Below, piece by piece: positions 46,406 through 56,243 of a stretch of DNA of 64,000 bases; position 1 is the stretch's first letter; each line of letters starts with the position of its first letter. Where the stretch lies: positions 248,001-312,000 of the forward strand of contig NZ_AAYC01000002.1 of NCBI RefSeq assembly GCF_000169455.1, given 5' to 3'. Both the position numbers and the translations under genes were made by a program. Origin of the DNA: Roseobacter sp. SK209-2-6 (GTDB lineage: Bacteria > Pseudomonadota > Alphaproteobacteria > Rhodobacterales > Rhodobacteraceae). A model generated the notes under the pieces. That model ran no database searches. It saw only the letters and a list, made by a program, of their open reading frames with translations, and was not told the DNA's origin.

Positions 46406-47448
46406 CCCTACCTTCTGAAAAAGCACTTGTCCCATTTGTCAGCGTCGACAACATGATGCGGCTGGTTCATAGCATCGGTATCGAGGAGATGCTCAAAGAC
46501 CTTGCGAGCTACGTCGAGGACGATTTCAAACGCTGGGAGCGTTTTGACAAAACCCCGCGCGTTGCCAGCCACTCGGATGTGGGTGTGATCGAACTGATGC
46601 CGACCTCCGATGGGGAGGCTTATGGCTTCAAATATGTGAATGGGCATCCAAAGAACACCAAGGAAGGTCTGCAAACCGTAACGGCATTTGGGTTGCTAGC
46701 GGATGTTTACACCGGCTATCCGGTGCTGCTGACCGAGATGACCATGCTGACGGCGCTGCGGACAGCAGCGACATCCGCTATGGCGGCCAAGTATCTGGCA
46801 CCAAAGGGTTCTGATACAATGGCGATGATCGGTAACGGCGCGCAGTCCGAGTTCCAAACCCTTGCCATGAAAGCTATTTGCGGTTTGAAATCCGTACGTC
46901 TCTATGACACAGATGCAGCAGCAACCGAGAAATGCGCGCGTAACCTAGCAGAGCTTGGCCTTGAGGTGGTTCAGTGCCGCTCTCCCGAAGAGGCCATTGA
47001 AGGGGCTCAGATCCTCACAACCTGCACTGCGGATAAACAGAATGCAAAGATCCTGACGGACAATATGGTCGGCGCAGGCGTTCACATCAACGCAATTGGC
47101 GGTGACTGCCCAGGGAAGACTGAATTGGCCGCGGGTATTCTGGAGCGGTCCGATGTTTTTGTTGAATTCCCACCTCAGACGCGGATCGAGGGCGAAATTC
47201 AACAGATGCCAGAGGATTTTGCGGTGACAGAACTTTGGCAAGTGATTACCGGGGAAAAACAAGGCCGTAGGGACAGTAAGCAAATCACACTGTTCGACAG
47301 CGTTGGCTTTGCGATTGAGGATTTTAGCGCCCTACGCTACATTCGTGACCGCATCAAAGGCACAGAGTTCTTTATCGATCTCGACATGCTGGCGGATCCA
47401 GATGACCCGCGTGATCTCTTTGGAATGCTGCAACGCTCAAAGGTTTGA
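46402..47448 (+). CDS. ornithine cyclodeaminase
   Basis: Converts L-ornithine to L-proline and ammonia with bound NAD+. A 348-residue member of the OCD/mu-crystallin family: TEMTMLTALRTAATSAMAAKYLAPKGS and the Rossmann motif IGNGAQSEFQ, with INAIGGDCPGKTEL near the active site. Closely coupled to ctlX. Together the operon takes arginine and citrulline to ornithine and then proline. An alanine dehydrogenase-like or lysine-acting variant is possible but less likely given the neighbours. Confidence 0.93.
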   Translation: MTLPSEKALVPFVSVDNMMRLVHSIGIEEMLKDLASYVEDDFKRWERFDKTPRVASHSDVGVIELMPTSDGEAYGFKYVNGHPKNTKEGLQTVTAFGLLADVYTGYPVLLTEMTMLTALRTAATSAMAAKYLAPKGSDTMAMIGNGAQSEFQTLAMKAICGLKSVRLYDTDAAATEKCARNLAELGLEVVQCRSPEEAIEGAQILTTCTADKQNAKILTDNMVGAGVHINAIGGDCPGKTELAAGILERSDVFVEFPPQTRIEGEIQQMPEDFAVTELWQVITGEKQGRRDSKQITLFDSVGFAIEDFSALRYIRDRIKGTEFFIDLDMLADPDDPRDLFGMLQRSKV

Positions 47449-47524
47449 GGTTTCGCCCACCATTTCGATGGGAGAACATTAAGTTGTCGACATAGGGATC
47501 TGTATTCGCGTACCTTTGCCGTTC

Positions 47525-48109
47525 TTAGGCGTCAAGTTCCGTATCCCAGTATAGAAAATCCATCCAACTTTCGTGCAGATGGTTGGGTGGAAACTTCCGC
47601 CCTGCATTGCGTAGCTCACCTGCACCGGGACGTCTGGGCGGTTTGCGTAGTGACATACCTGCACGATGCAGCGGCTTGGACCCTTTCTTAAGATTGCAGG
47701 GGCTGCAAGCTGCAACAACGTTTTCCCAGCTGGTTACCCCACCTGCTGCACGGGGTACGACATGATCAAAGGTCAGATCGCCCTTTGAACCGCAGTACTG
47801 ACAGCAAAACTCATCCCGCAAAAATAAATTAAAGCGCGTGAAGGCCACGCGCTTTTGGGGTTTTACATAGTCTTTTAATACGACAACCGAGGGTATTCGG
47901 ATCTCCGTGCTCGGACTATGAACGACCTCATCATACTCTGCGAGAATGACCACCCTATCAAGCCAGGCGGCTTTGATAGCATCTTGCCAACTCCAGAGTG
48001 AAAGCGGGTAATAGGAAAGAGGCCGATAATCCGCATTCAGGACCAGCGCCGGGTGCTGCTTTAGCGCGCCTGGTTCTCTTACAAAATCACTTCTAAAGTC
48101 GCCATCCAT
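47525..48109 (-). CDS. HNH endonuclease
   Basis: A 194-residue HNH nuclease domain protein. The zinc-finger-braced HNH motif is CQYCGSKGDLTFDHVVPRAAGG followed by SWENVVAACSPCN, with both CXXC pairs, the catalytic His and the Asn. The N-terminal part (ALVLNADYRPLSYYPLSLWSWQDAIKAAW) is typical of a chromosomal, widely conserved alphaproteobacterial HNH protein and not of a mobile-intron enzyme. ATG at 48109; the frame extends further to 48151 without support. Role unknown. Confidence 0.9.
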   Translation of the reverse strand: MDGDFRSDFVREPGALKQHPALVLNADYRPLSYYPLSLWSWQDAIKAAWLDRVVILAEYDEVVHSPSTEIRIPSVVVLKDYVKPQKRVAFTRFNLFLRDEFCCQYCGSKGDLTFDHVVPRAAGGVTSWENVVAACSPCNLKKGSKPLHRAGMSLRKPPRRPGAGELRNAGRKFPPNHLHESWMDFLYWDTELDA

Positions 48110-48283
48110 TTTACTACGTCTTCCTCGCTCTGACTGCCCAGGCAGCGGCACCAGAGCGGGGAACCCGCCCCAGCATAAGTATAACTATATATCGTGGTTG
48201 GAGACTGACAAGTCTCTTCTAAACACTAGATCTCGCCGGTGGAATAGCAGGTTAGCTTGACAATTGGATGACAAGGAGGCGCG

Positions 48284-49021
48284 ATGGGAGCTTGCCAGCG
48301 GTCAAAATGCTGCCTATTGGCCCCTATGCCTCGTCTTATCCGTTTCAATAAGCCCTATGATGTGCTGCCGCAGTTTACTGATCGGGGCAGCCAGGAAAGT
48401 AGCCGCAAAACGCTGAGTGATTTCATTGACTGCCCCGGAGTTTATCCCGCCGGGCGGCTTGATCGCGATAGTGAGGGGCTGATGCTTTTGACGGATTTTG
48501 GCCGTTTGCAGGCCTGGATCAGCGATCCAAGCCACAAGATGGCCAAGACCTATTGGGTCCAGGTAGAGGGCCAACCTGACCGGGCAGGCCTTGAGGCACT
48601 CTCAAAGGGGGTTGAGCTGAAAGACGGCCTAACCCTGCCAGCCTCTGCCCACCTGATGGAAGAGCCTGCGATGCTTTGGGCACGAACACCCCCAATACGA
48701 GAGCGAAAAAACATCCCCACCAGTTGGATCTCTCTGACCATAAAGGAGGGGAAGAACCGTCAGGTCCGTCGTATGACTGCAGCGATTGGTCATCCAACCC
48801 TTCGCCTGATCCGTTATAGCATCGGTACATGGACCTTAGAGGGGCTAAGCCAGGGAAGCTGGGAGGACCTAGAAGTTCCCAGAGTTCCGGGACGTCCTAA
48901 ACCATCGGGATTGCCCAAATCTCGAACAGAGAAAACTGTTCCGAGTACAAAGCCAAATTCCAAGAAACGCAAATCACCCCCAGAGAAACGCGATTCAGCC
49001 AGGCGAAAACGCAAAACCTAG
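48284..49021 (+). CDS. rluE: 23S rRNA pseudouridine synthase, RluE-like
   Basis: Pseudouridine synthase of the RsuA/RluB/E/F family, which modifies a single uridine in rRNA (U2457 for E. coli RluE). Catalytic aspartate in the [14 protein letters not shown] motif, and the C-terminal [24 protein letters not shown] signature. The S4 domain is absent, as in RluE. A long basic tail (about 195-245, Lys/Arg/Ser-rich) is not part of the fold and may bind RNA. I take the ATG at 48284, which has AAGGAGG five bases upstream; starting at 48326 would give the more usual [11 protein letters not shown] opening. Confidence 0.87.
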   Translation: MGACQRSKCCLLAPMPRLIRFNKPYDVLPQFTDRGSQESSRKTLSDFIDCPGVYPAGRLDRDSEGLMLLTDFGRLQAWISDPSHKMAKTYWVQVEGQPDRAGLEALSKGVELKDGLTLPASAHLMEEPAMLWARTPPIRERKNIPTSWISLTIKEGKNRQVRRMTAAIGHPTLRLIRYSIGTWTLEGLSQGSWEDLEVPRVPGRPKPSGLPKSRTEKTVPSTKPNSKKRKSPPEKRDSARRKRKT

Positions 49022-49040
49022 CCAGTGGCTAGGTTTCTTG
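49014..49040 (+). terminator. terminator of rluE
   Basis: A 10-bp perfect stem (AAACCTAGCC at 49014-49023 with 49027-49036) and a 3-nt loop, overlapping the rluE stop codon region. The T-tail is short (TTTCTTGG). The A-rich far side may also serve the convergent esterase gene. Confidence 0.7.
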
Positions 49041-49074
49041 GTCTCAAACTGCTGAGTGAAAGTTATGAGCGCTA

Positions 49075-49740
49075 TCAAAGCCCAAGCTTGTCACGCATAA
49101 AGGCCAGGGCAACGCTCAGACCATCACCCGCAATCCCGTGCCCAGTACCTTTTTGAACATGGGCAAAGACGTCCTGGAATCCCGCATCCTGTAGGGCCTG
49201 CGCCGCCTCTGGCAGGGATTCGACCGGCACCACCTCGTCCTGGTCCCCATGCACCAGCAAAACGGGCATCCGGCTGATGACCTCATCCTTGAAGGTATCA
49301 GGAGTGAGCAAGCGGCCCGAGAATGCGACGATCCCGGAAATCGCATCTTCCCGACGGGGTGCGACATGCAAGCTCATCATTGTGCCCTGAGAAAAACCAA
49401 ACAGAACCACCTGTTCCGGCAAGACATCCTCATCAACCATCAGCGCGTCGAGGAAGGCGTTCAAGTCATCAACAGCGGCCGCCATTCCGCGCATGCTCTC
49501 TTCTTCGGAAGATCCATCAATCCAGGGAATTGGGAACCACTGATAGCCCATAGGTGAACCAGCACAATTCTCTGGGGCGTCTGGCGCCACAAAAAGCGTA
49601 TCCGGCAGATGCTCCCCCAGGGGATCAGCCAAGCCCAATAGATCTGCACCATTGGCACCATAGCCGTGCAAGAACACCACGATGGAGCGGGTAACTCCAG
49701 AGAGCGGCTCTTTCCGGCCGGCAGTCAAAACACGAGTCAT
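49075..49740 (-). CDS. alpha/beta hydrolase, phospholipase/carboxylesterase family
   Basis: A 221-residue serine hydrolase of the carboxylesterase 2/phospholipase family. Oxyanion region FLHGYGANGADL, nucleophile in LFGFSQGTMMS, then the acid in VHGDQDEVVP and the histidine in KGTGHGI complete the triad. No signal peptide. ATG at 49740, overlapping the stop of the glycosylase gene (ATGA). Likely a cytoplasmic short-acyl esterase; the real substrate is unknown. Confidence 0.9.
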   Translation of the reverse strand: MTRVLTAGRKEPLSGVTRSIVVFLHGYGANGADLLGLADPLGEHLPDTLFVAPDAPENCAGSPMGYQWFPIPWIDGSSEEESMRGMAAAVDDLNAFLDALMVDEDVLPEQVVLFGFSQGTMMSLHVAPRREDAISGIVAFSGRLLTPDTFKDEVISRMPVLLVHGDQDEVVPVESLPEAAQALQDAGFQDVFAHVQKGTGHGIAGDGLSVALAFMRDKLGL

Positions 49741-50396
49741 CTGATCCCTTCCCTGTCTTTCACCACATGGTAATAGGCCCAGAGGATGCGGGCTGCAACC
49801 GACCGCCAGGGTGACCATTCCTCGGCCAATGATCTCAGCTCTTTCTCACTTGGACGTTTCTCAAGTTCAAAGAGGTGGCGCGCGGCCTCCTGTAGGGCCA
49901 GATCACCTGGCGCAAAGACATCCGCACGCCCCAGAGAAAACATCGCATAGATCTCTGCTGTCCAAATACCGATGCCTGAAACCTCTGTCAGTATTGTCAC
50001 AACATCATGTGTAGGTTTGTCTCGTAGGGCTTTGAAATCTATTCCAGCTTCCGAGAGGGCGCGTGCATAGCGGATCTTTTGCCGACTTAGGCCGGCGGCA
50101 CGCAGGTCTTCGTCGCTGGCCCATTTGATCTTGCGCGGACCGGTTAGTCTCGCCGCTTGCAGGCGTTTCCAAATTGCATTTGCAGAGGCAACGCTGACCT
50201 GCTGACTGACGATCGCACTCAGCAGCTGGGCGAAACCATCCGTTCTTCTACGCAGGGGCAAAGGGCCGCATTGGGCCATTGCGGTTGCAAATCTGGGCTC
50301 TGCCTGACACAGCCAAACCGCCCCTTCGGCAACGCAGTCAAGCGAGTGAATGATCCTTCCGGCCTGAGGAGCTGCAGAGACCACGATTGACGTCAC
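49737..50396 (-). CDS. DNA-3-methyladenine glycosylase II, AlkA-like
   Basis: Base-excision repair glycosylase of 219 residues that removes alkylated purines. The helix-hairpin-helix lies at about 137-147 (LTEVSGIGIWTAE) and the catalytic aspartate is D165 in FAPGDLALQEA. The N-terminal AlkA domain is missing, so this is the short HhH-GPD form. The GTG at 50396 is preferred for its AAGGA site; the frame runs on to 50492 with an unlikely sequence. Coupled to the esterase gene. Confidence 0.9.
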   Translation of the reverse strand: MTSIVVSAAPQAGRIIHSLDCVAEGAVWLCQAEPRFATAMAQCGPLPLRRRTDGFAQLLSAIVSQQVSVASANAIWKRLQAARLTGPRKIKWASDEDLRAAGLSRQKIRYARALSEAGIDFKALRDKPTHDVVTILTEVSGIGIWTAEIYAMFSLGRADVFAPGDLALQEAARHLFELEKRPSEKELRSLAEEWSPWRSVAARILWAYYHVVKDREGIR

Positions 50397-50492
50397 GTTA
50401 CTTTTCCTTAACCGGTTATCTATCAGCAGAACGCGCCGCTTCTGTGCAGATAGCGGCTTGTTCCGGCACATCTTGAGGGTTAGGCATCCCAT

Positions 50493-51710
50493 ATGACAAT
50501 GAGCATGACCAGTCCAAGCGACAGCACCGCAAAGAAAAACGTAGCCATTCTTGTTATGGCTCAGGCCATTCTAGGGGCGCAGATGCCGATGATTTTCATC
50601 ATTGGCGGGTTGGCGGGGCAATCTCTGGCTTCTAATCCCTGCTTTGCAACCCTGCCGATTTCGCTGATCGTCGCCGGCTCGATGGCTGCGGCAAACCCGA
50701 TTTCATCGATCATGCAGCGTTGGGGCCGTCGCGCCGGTTTCTTCACTGGAGCCTTCTTTGGAGCCCTTGGCGGTTTGGTCGGTGCTTACGGGCTGTATCT
50801 CGGTTCCTTCCCGGTATTCTTGCTCGGAAGCCTCCTGACCGGTGTATATATGAGTGCGCATGGCTTTTACCGCTTTGCAGCCGCCGATACCGCATCGGAG
50901 AGCTTCCGCCCCAAAGCGATTTCCTATGTAATGGCCGGCGGGCTCTTGTCCGCGATTATTGGACCCCAGATCGTTAAGGCGACCAGCCAGGTCTTTGTGA
51001 TCCCCTTCTTGGGAACCTATTTCGCGGTCATTGCGCTGAATGTTCTGGGCTCATTGCTATTTCTATTCCTCGATATTCCAAAACCTGCGCCACCACGCGC
51101 TGATCTGCCCAAAGGGCGCAGTCGTTGGGAGCTACTAACCACGCCAGCAATCGCCGTGGCCGTGATCTGTGCCATGGTGTCCTACGCTCTGATGAATTTG
51201 GTCATGACCTCGACCCCCCTCGCGGTGGTTGGCTGTGGCTTTAGCGAAAACCTGGCGGCTGACGTTGTCACCTCTCATGTTCTGGCGATGTATGTTCCCA
51301 GCTTCTTCACCGGACACTTGATCGCGCGCTTTGGGGTAGAAAAAGTCGTTGCGGCGGGGCTCGTGATCCTGGCGGCTGCCGGCGCGGTTGCCCTTCAGGG
51401 TGTGGAGCTTGAGAACTTCTTTGTGGCTTTGATCCTGCTGGGCCTTGGTTGGAACTTTGGCTTTATTGGCGCAACAACCATGCTGGCGGGCTCACACTCC
51501 GCCGAAGAGCGGGGCCGTATGCAGGGCATGAACGACTTCCTCGTATTTGGTGGCGTAACCATGGCTTCACTGGCATCCGGCGGGTTGATGAACTGCTCTG
51601 GCGGCAACCCTGTCGAGGGCTGGACCGCAGTCAACATGGCCATGGCACCCTTCTTGGTATTGGCTGGCGGTGCACTGCTCTGGCTGGTGCTGCGACCCAA
51701 AGAAGCTTGA
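50493..51710 (+). CDS. MFS transporter
   Basis: A 405-residue major facilitator with about 12 membrane helices. The loop between helices 2 and 3 reads QRWGRRAGFFTGA, and the central cytoplasmic loop (PAPPRADLPKGRSRWELL) divides two six-helix halves. Resembles bacterial MFS proteins annotated as unspecified transporters; no substrate can be given. The start lies about 100 bases from the divergent glycosylase start, so the promoter is in that gap. Confidence 0.9.
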   Translation: MTMSMTSPSDSTAKKNVAILVMAQAILGAQMPMIFIIGGLAGQSLASNPCFATLPISLIVAGSMAAANPISSIMQRWGRRAGFFTGAFFGALGGLVGAYGLYLGSFPVFLLGSLLTGVYMSAHGFYRFAAADTASESFRPKAISYVMAGGLLSAIIGPQIVKATSQVFVIPFLGTYFAVIALNVLGSLLFLFLDIPKPAPPRADLPKGRSRWELLTTPAIAVAVICAMVSYALMNLVMTSTPLAVVGCGFSENLAADVVTSHVLAMYVPSFFTGHLIARFGVEKVVAAGLVILAAAGAVALQGVELENFFVALILLGLGWNFGFIGATTMLAGSHSAEERGRMQGMNDFLVFGGVTMASLASGGLMNCSGGNPVEGWTAVNMAMAPFLVLAGGALLWLVLRPKEA

Positions 51711-51787
51711 AGTTGCAGATGTAAACACCTCAAACTATTTGGTTTTCCCGAGCAATTTAAGCGGTGTTGTCTTCTGCGGAACTCTTG

Positions 51788-52564
51788 TTACCACCGTCCT
51801 GTGCTGGATGCCCACAATAATGAGCTTCGACGGCGAAACTCGCTGGTCCCCAGCGCACCCTCTGCCACACGATCAGGGTTTTCTACGACCTGCTTTAGGA
51901 TTGCCTGCGCCTGCCATCCAGGCAACATTGCTGCACTAGCCGGGCGTGAGACTTTTCCCCTGTGCCGGTGCGCGGCCTTGATCTTTGACAAGCCTTTCTT
52001 GGCGAGCGTGCGCACACCTTCGGAAGTCCCATCCAGCAAGGGAACGCGCTTTTGTGCGACCAATTCAGGGATGGCTCTGAACCAGCCAGCAAGACCAGCA
52101 CCATAGGCAAAGCTTCGGACTGTGCTCTCATCCGCCTCACCCAGCGCTGCGGCTGCCATCCACATAAGGTTCCCGCTGGTGGCATCGATGTAGCGATCCA
52201 GATCAGCCGCATCCTCAAACGGGTCGCGATAAATGTCCCAACGGCGCGCCTCTGCCATTGCATCTATGCAGGTCGCAAGGCTCGGATCCAAGCGCCGAGC
52301 CAGCGGTGTTGCAATGTGATGGCGTCTGACTGGCCCGCCCTGGGCAATCTCTGCCCCTGTATCGCGCCACCATTGAAGACGCATCTCTGCGATCATGCTC
52401 TCCTGGCTGGCCCAAGGCGCCCGTGACATTTCGAGATTGAATGCATAGAGCGCAAAAAGAAGTGGCCTCGCCTCAACCGGTGCTGCCATCGTGGCCAAAA
52501 AACGGTCTGGGTCGCCCTGTTGAACCAGTTCGGCACAGGCCGTCAGATCTGCGTCAAACTGCAT
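51788..52564 (-). CDS. squalene/phytoene synthase-family protein, NDUFAF6-like
   Basis: A 258-residue protein with the trans-isoprenyl synthase fold. The segments PLLFALYAFNLEMSRAPWAS and EMRLQWWRDTGAEI are present, but the two DXXXD Mg-diphosphate motifs of true phytoene/squalene synthases are not evident, so it is probably not a carotenoid enzyme. It resembles the NDUFAF6 family, whose mitochondrial member helps complex I assembly. Its stop-proximal start overlaps cimA by 11 bases, the third gene of cysS-cimA-this gene. Confidence 0.82.
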   Translation of the reverse strand: MQFDADLTACAELVQQGDPDRFLATMAAPVEARPLLFALYAFNLEMSRAPWASQESMIAEMRLQWWRDTGAEIAQGGPVRRHHIATPLARRLDPSLATCIDAMAEARRWDIYRDPFEDAADLDRYIDATSGNLMWMAAAALGEADESTVRSFAYGAGLAGWFRAIPELVAQKRVPLLDGTSEGVRTLAKKGLSKIKAAHRHRGKVSRPASAAMLPGWQAQAILKQVVENPDRVAEGALGTSEFRRRSSLLWASSTGRW

Positions 52565-54188
52565 CCTTGGCCTCAGCGGCGACCTGGTGGATCAGCTTCC
52601 AGCGGATGGCATCCAGAAGCGCCTCAAAAGAGGCGTCTATTATATTCGCGCTGACCCCCACTGTGGACCAGCGGCGACCATCGCTATCTTCACTGTCGAT
52701 TATGACGCGTGTGACAGCCTCTGTGCCGCCTTGTGTGATCCTAACCTTAAAATCGACGAGCCGCATATCAGACAGAGGTTTTGAGAAACGACCAAGATCC
52801 TTTATCAGCGCCTTGGCCAAGGCATTCACAGGGCCCCGGTCGCTGCCGGTCTCATCCATGGATTCGCTTACTGACAGGCGCTTTTCCCCGTCCACCTTGA
52901 CCACAACCACCGCCTCAGAAAGGCTGACCATCTGGTTATACTTGTTCTTGCGGCGCTCAACGGTGACTTTGTAGCGTTTCACTTCAAAGAGGTCAGGGCA
53001 TTGCCCCAACTCTTCGCGCGCCAAAAGCTCAAATGAAGCCTGTGCCGTATCGTAAGAATAACCTTCGGCTTCACGCTGCTTGATCCTGTCAAGAATGCGG
53101 CTCAGCGCTGGATCGCCTTTGTCAACGATCAGACCCGCTTCGGTTAGGCGGCGGCGCAGGTTGGATTGACCCGCCTGATTGGACATCGGGATAATACGAG
53201 CATTGCCGACCTCCGCTGGGTCAATATGCTCATAGGTTGAGGGATCCTTGAGGATCGCGCTCGCATGTAGGCCAGCTTTATGGGCAAAAGCAGAGGCGCC
53301 GACATAGGCTGCCTGCTTGCTGGGAACCCGGTTCAGGATTTCATCCAGCATCCTGCTGATGCGGGTCAGTCCATTTAGACCCTCGCGTGGAACGCCGGTT
53401 TCAAACTGGCTGGCATAGGGTTCTTTCAGCAGTAGCGTTGGGATCAGAGCGGTCAAATTGGCATTGCCACAACGCTCCCCCAGCCCATTCAGAGTTCCCT
53501 GGACTTGCCGGGCGCCCGCTTCAATTGCGGCGAGAGAACAGGCCACGGCATTTTCCGTGTCATTATGGGTATGTATGCCCAGTTTCTCACCTGGAATTCC
53601 TGCGGCGATAACCTCCGACACAACCTGAAAAACCCGCGAGGGCAAGGCTCCACCATTTGTGTCACACAGAACCACCCAACGCGCGCCAGCCTCAAGCGCT
53701 GCACGACAGGCCGCCAGAGCATATTCAGGATTGTCCCGATAACCGTCAAAGAAATGCTCGGCATCAAACAGGGCCTCGCGCCCCTGCGAGACGATATGTG
53801 CAACAGAGGCGCCGATATTTTCCAGGTTTTCTTCCAGAGAAATGCCTAGCGCCTGGGTCACGTGGTAATCGTGGCTCTTGCCCACCAGACAGACCGCGGA
53901 AGTGCCCGCATTCATGACCGCTGCCAGAACCTCATCATTGGCGGCAGAGCGCCCTGCCCGCTTGGTCATGCCAAAAGCGGTCATAGTTGCGCGTGTCTTT
54001 GGCGCCTCTTCAAAGAAGGCGCTATCGGTCGGGTTCGCCCCCGGCCAACCGCCTTCGATGTAGTCCATACCTAGGTCGTCAAGCGCCTGGGCGATCTGCT
54101 TTTTTTCTTCGGTCGAGAACTGCACCCCCTGGGTTTGCTGCCCGTCCCGTAGGGTGGTGTCATAGAGGTATAGGCGGGTTTTGCTCAT
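52554..54188 (-). CDS. cimA: citramalate synthase
   Basis: Condenses pyruvate and acetyl-CoA to (R)-citramalate, the threonine-independent entry to isoleucine synthesis. The 544-residue HMGL-like protein has [19 protein letters not shown] at the N-terminus, the [30 protein letters not shown] metal/substrate region, and a C-terminal LeuA-type allosteric domain (about 420-540) where isoleucine would bind. Compared with LeuA the VQFS ending marks the CimA subtype. ATGA overlap with cysS. Confidence 0.94.
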   Translation of the reverse strand: MSKTRLYLYDTTLRDGQQTQGVQFSTEEKKQIAQALDDLGMDYIEGGWPGANPTDSAFFEEAPKTRATMTAFGMTKRAGRSAANDEVLAAVMNAGTSAVCLVGKSHDYHVTQALGISLEENLENIGASVAHIVSQGREALFDAEHFFDGYRDNPEYALAACRAALEAGARWVVLCDTNGGALPSRVFQVVSEVIAAGIPGEKLGIHTHNDTENAVACSLAAIEAGARQVQGTLNGLGERCGNANLTALIPTLLLKEPYASQFETGVPREGLNGLTRISRMLDEILNRVPSKQAAYVGASAFAHKAGLHASAILKDPSTYEHIDPAEVGNARIIPMSNQAGQSNLRRRLTEAGLIVDKGDPALSRILDRIKQREAEGYSYDTAQASFELLAREELGQCPDLFEVKRYKVTVERRKNKYNQMVSLSEAVVVVKVDGEKRLSVSESMDETGSDRGPVNALAKALIKDLGRFSKPLSDMRLVDFKVRITQGGTEAVTRVIIDSEDSDGRRWSTVGVSANIIDASFEALLDAIRWKLIHQVAAEAKDAV

Positions 54189-55585
54189 CCTAAAGCCTCC
54201 AGCTTGGTTGGGTCGAACCCCTTGCCTGGCACAAGTTCAACACCTGCTTTGCTCATTCGGACTTCAAGACCGGCGTCGATATAGGCCGTTTTTAAACGGT
54301 CCACCTCGGAAAAATCCTTACTCTCCATCGCAGTTTCACGCGCTTTGGCGAGCTTGTCCTCATATTCCGAAAGGTCGACCTTAGGCGTTTCTGCCCACTC
54401 TCCCCTCTCGTTGGTCAAGAGCCCCATCAACTGGCCGGACGCCAGCAACCCTGCCGCATCCCCAGCCCTAGCCAGTTTGTGCAGTTCAGCCACTGCCCCT
54501 GCGGTATTCAGATCATCCGCGATGGCATCCAACACCGAAGAAGCTGGAGCTGCACTAGGCTCAACCCCATCTGTCAGCGCACGCCACTTGCGCAGCGTCG
54601 CTTCGGCTTCCTTGGCTTTTTTATCGGTCCAATCCATCGGTTTGCGATAGTGGGTCTGCAGGAACACCAGGCGGATCACCTCACCCGGATAGCCCTGCTC
54701 CAGCAGGTCACGCACAGTAAAGAAGTTGCCCAAGCTCTTGGACATCTTCTTGCCTTCGACCTGCAGCATCTCATTGTGCAGCCAGTAACGTGCAAAGCTG
54801 TCATCGCCATTGGCGCAGCAGCTTTGCGCAATTTCATTTTCGTGATGCGGGAACATCAGGTCATTGCCGCCGCCGTGGATGTCAAATGTATCACCCAAGA
54901 GTTCATATGACATGGCAGAGCATTCGATATGCCAGCCCGGACGGCCCCTGCCCCAAGGGCTATCCCAACCGGGCAGATCATCGCCGGAGGGTTTCCACAG
55001 CACAAAATCCATCGGGTTCTTTTTGTAGGGGGCAACCTCAACCCGCGCGCCCGCGATCATATCGTCAACCGAACGGCCAGAGAGGCGACCATAGTATTCT
55101 TTCCAGCTGTCAACGGCAAAAAGCACATGGCCCTCTGCCGCATAGGCGTGGCCCTTACTGATCAGATCAGAAATCATGTCCACCATCGGCGCGATGTATT
55201 CGGTGGCCCGCGGCATATGATCAGGCTGCATCGCCCCCAATGCGCCCATATCCTTCAGGTACCAATCGATGGTTTCATTGGAACGCGCATGCACCAGCTC
55301 TTCTAGGGTGCCCTCTGCTCCCGCCTCCTTGCGCGCGACCGCAGTGGCGTTGATCTTGTCATCGACGTCAGTAAAGTTGCGCACATAGGTAACGTGATCC
55401 GCCCCATAGACATGACGCAGCAACCGATACAGGGTGTCAAATACCACTACTGGCCTGGCATTTCCCAGATGGGCGCGGTCATAGACCGTAGGGCCACAGA
55501 CATACATACGCACATTCTTTGCATCAATCGGTGTAAACTCCGATTTCTTGCGGGTCTTGGTGTTGTGCAGTTTTATCGTTGTCAT
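54185..55585 (-). CDS. cysS: cysteinyl-tRNA synthetase
   Basis: Charges tRNA-Cys with cysteine. The 466-residue class I synthetase has the HIGH-type motif HLGN (39-42), the zinc/substrate Cys30 in [18 protein letters not shown], further zinc ligands in WHIECSAMS and HHENE, and KMSKS in [12 protein letters not shown]. Length normal. TTAGGAG precedes the ATG. First gene of cysS-cimA-phytoene-synthase-like. Confidence 0.97.
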   Translation of the reverse strand: MTTIKLHNTKTRKKSEFTPIDAKNVRMYVCGPTVYDRAHLGNARPVVVFDTLYRLLRHVYGADHVTYVRNFTDVDDKINATAVARKEAGAEGTLEELVHARSNETIDWYLKDMGALGAMQPDHMPRATEYIAPMVDMISDLISKGHAYAAEGHVLFAVDSWKEYYGRLSGRSVDDMIAGARVEVAPYKKNPMDFVLWKPSGDDLPGWDSPWGRGRPGWHIECSAMSYELLGDTFDIHGGGNDLMFPHHENEIAQSCCANGDDSFARYWLHNEMLQVEGKKMSKSLGNFFTVRDLLEQGYPGEVIRLVFLQTHYRKPMDWTDKKAKEAEATLRKWRALTDGVEPSAAPASSVLDAIADDLNTAGAVAELHKLARAGDAAGLLASGQLMGLLTNERGEWAETPKVDLSEYEDKLAKARETAMESKDFSEVDRLKTAYIDAGLEVRMSKAGVELVPGKGFDPTKLEALG

Positions 55586-55816
55586 ATCGGCTCCTAAGAC
55601 AGGCAGGATTGGGCGGGTGTCGACCCAAAAGGCACGCAGAGCGGGCTTAGCAACTTGTCATGAGGATGAAAACGACAGAAACCGGCCCGCTGAATATTTC
55701 AGCAGGTAATGCAGCAGATAATCTGGGTGCGGATCTGGTTCATGGGGACTGAGTAACACGGAAATCTTTAGCCGCCAAGCCTTGTTTGAAACCTAGGATT
55801 GCAGCACATTCCATCT

Positions 55817-56158
55817 ATGACACGAGAACTCATCAATCAGATTTGTGATGCGCTGCCTGGTAGCGAGCAGTCTGACCCCTGGGGGGGCGGACATGACGCT
55901 TGGAAAATCGGCGGCAAGATGTTTGCCTGTATAGGAGCGGTTGCAGATGGAGTTTCCGTAAAAACGCCGGATGTAGAAACGGCGCAAATGTTGATCGATG
56001 CGGAAATAGCGGTCAAAGCGCCTTATTTTCATCGGTCCTGGGTGCGTCTTCCTCTCGAGACCGAGGAGGCAGAGCTAAGGCATCGCATCGAAAACTCCTA
56101 TTGGCAAATCCGCAGAAGCCTTCCCAAAAAGCTGCAGGCAAGCCTGCCAGAAACCTAG
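55817..56158 (+). CDS. MmcQ/YjbR family protein
   Basis: A 113-residue protein of the MmcQ/YjbR family with the CyaY-like fold: N-terminal LINQICDALPGSEQSDPWGGG, then WKIGGKMFACIG and the C-terminal helix IENSYWQIRRSLPKK. Proposed DNA-binding, but a biological role is not established. The ATG at 55817 is chosen by homology; a TTG at 55799 is an alternative. Single gene, divergent from cysS. Confidence 0.85.
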   Translation: MTRELINQICDALPGSEQSDPWGGGHDAWKIGGKMFACIGAVADGVSVKTPDVETAQMLIDAEIAVKAPYFHRSWVRLPLETEEAELRHRIENSYWQIRRSLPKKLQASLPET

Positions 56159-56243
56159 TGCTCCGCAACGGGCTATGATGCTGCTGCTAGCCAGTCGAAA
56201 ACTGCCCCCGCAATGAGATCTCAACCGCTGTCGCTAGATCAGA

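Noticed and set aside
47525-48109. HNH protein as a homing endonuclease or toxin
   Set aside because: It is a single-copy-type chromosomal HNH protein with no intron, immunity gene or mobile-element context.
51788-52564. Carotenoid biosynthesis gene crtB
   Set aside because: The Asp-rich motifs are not evident and no other carotenoid gene is nearby.
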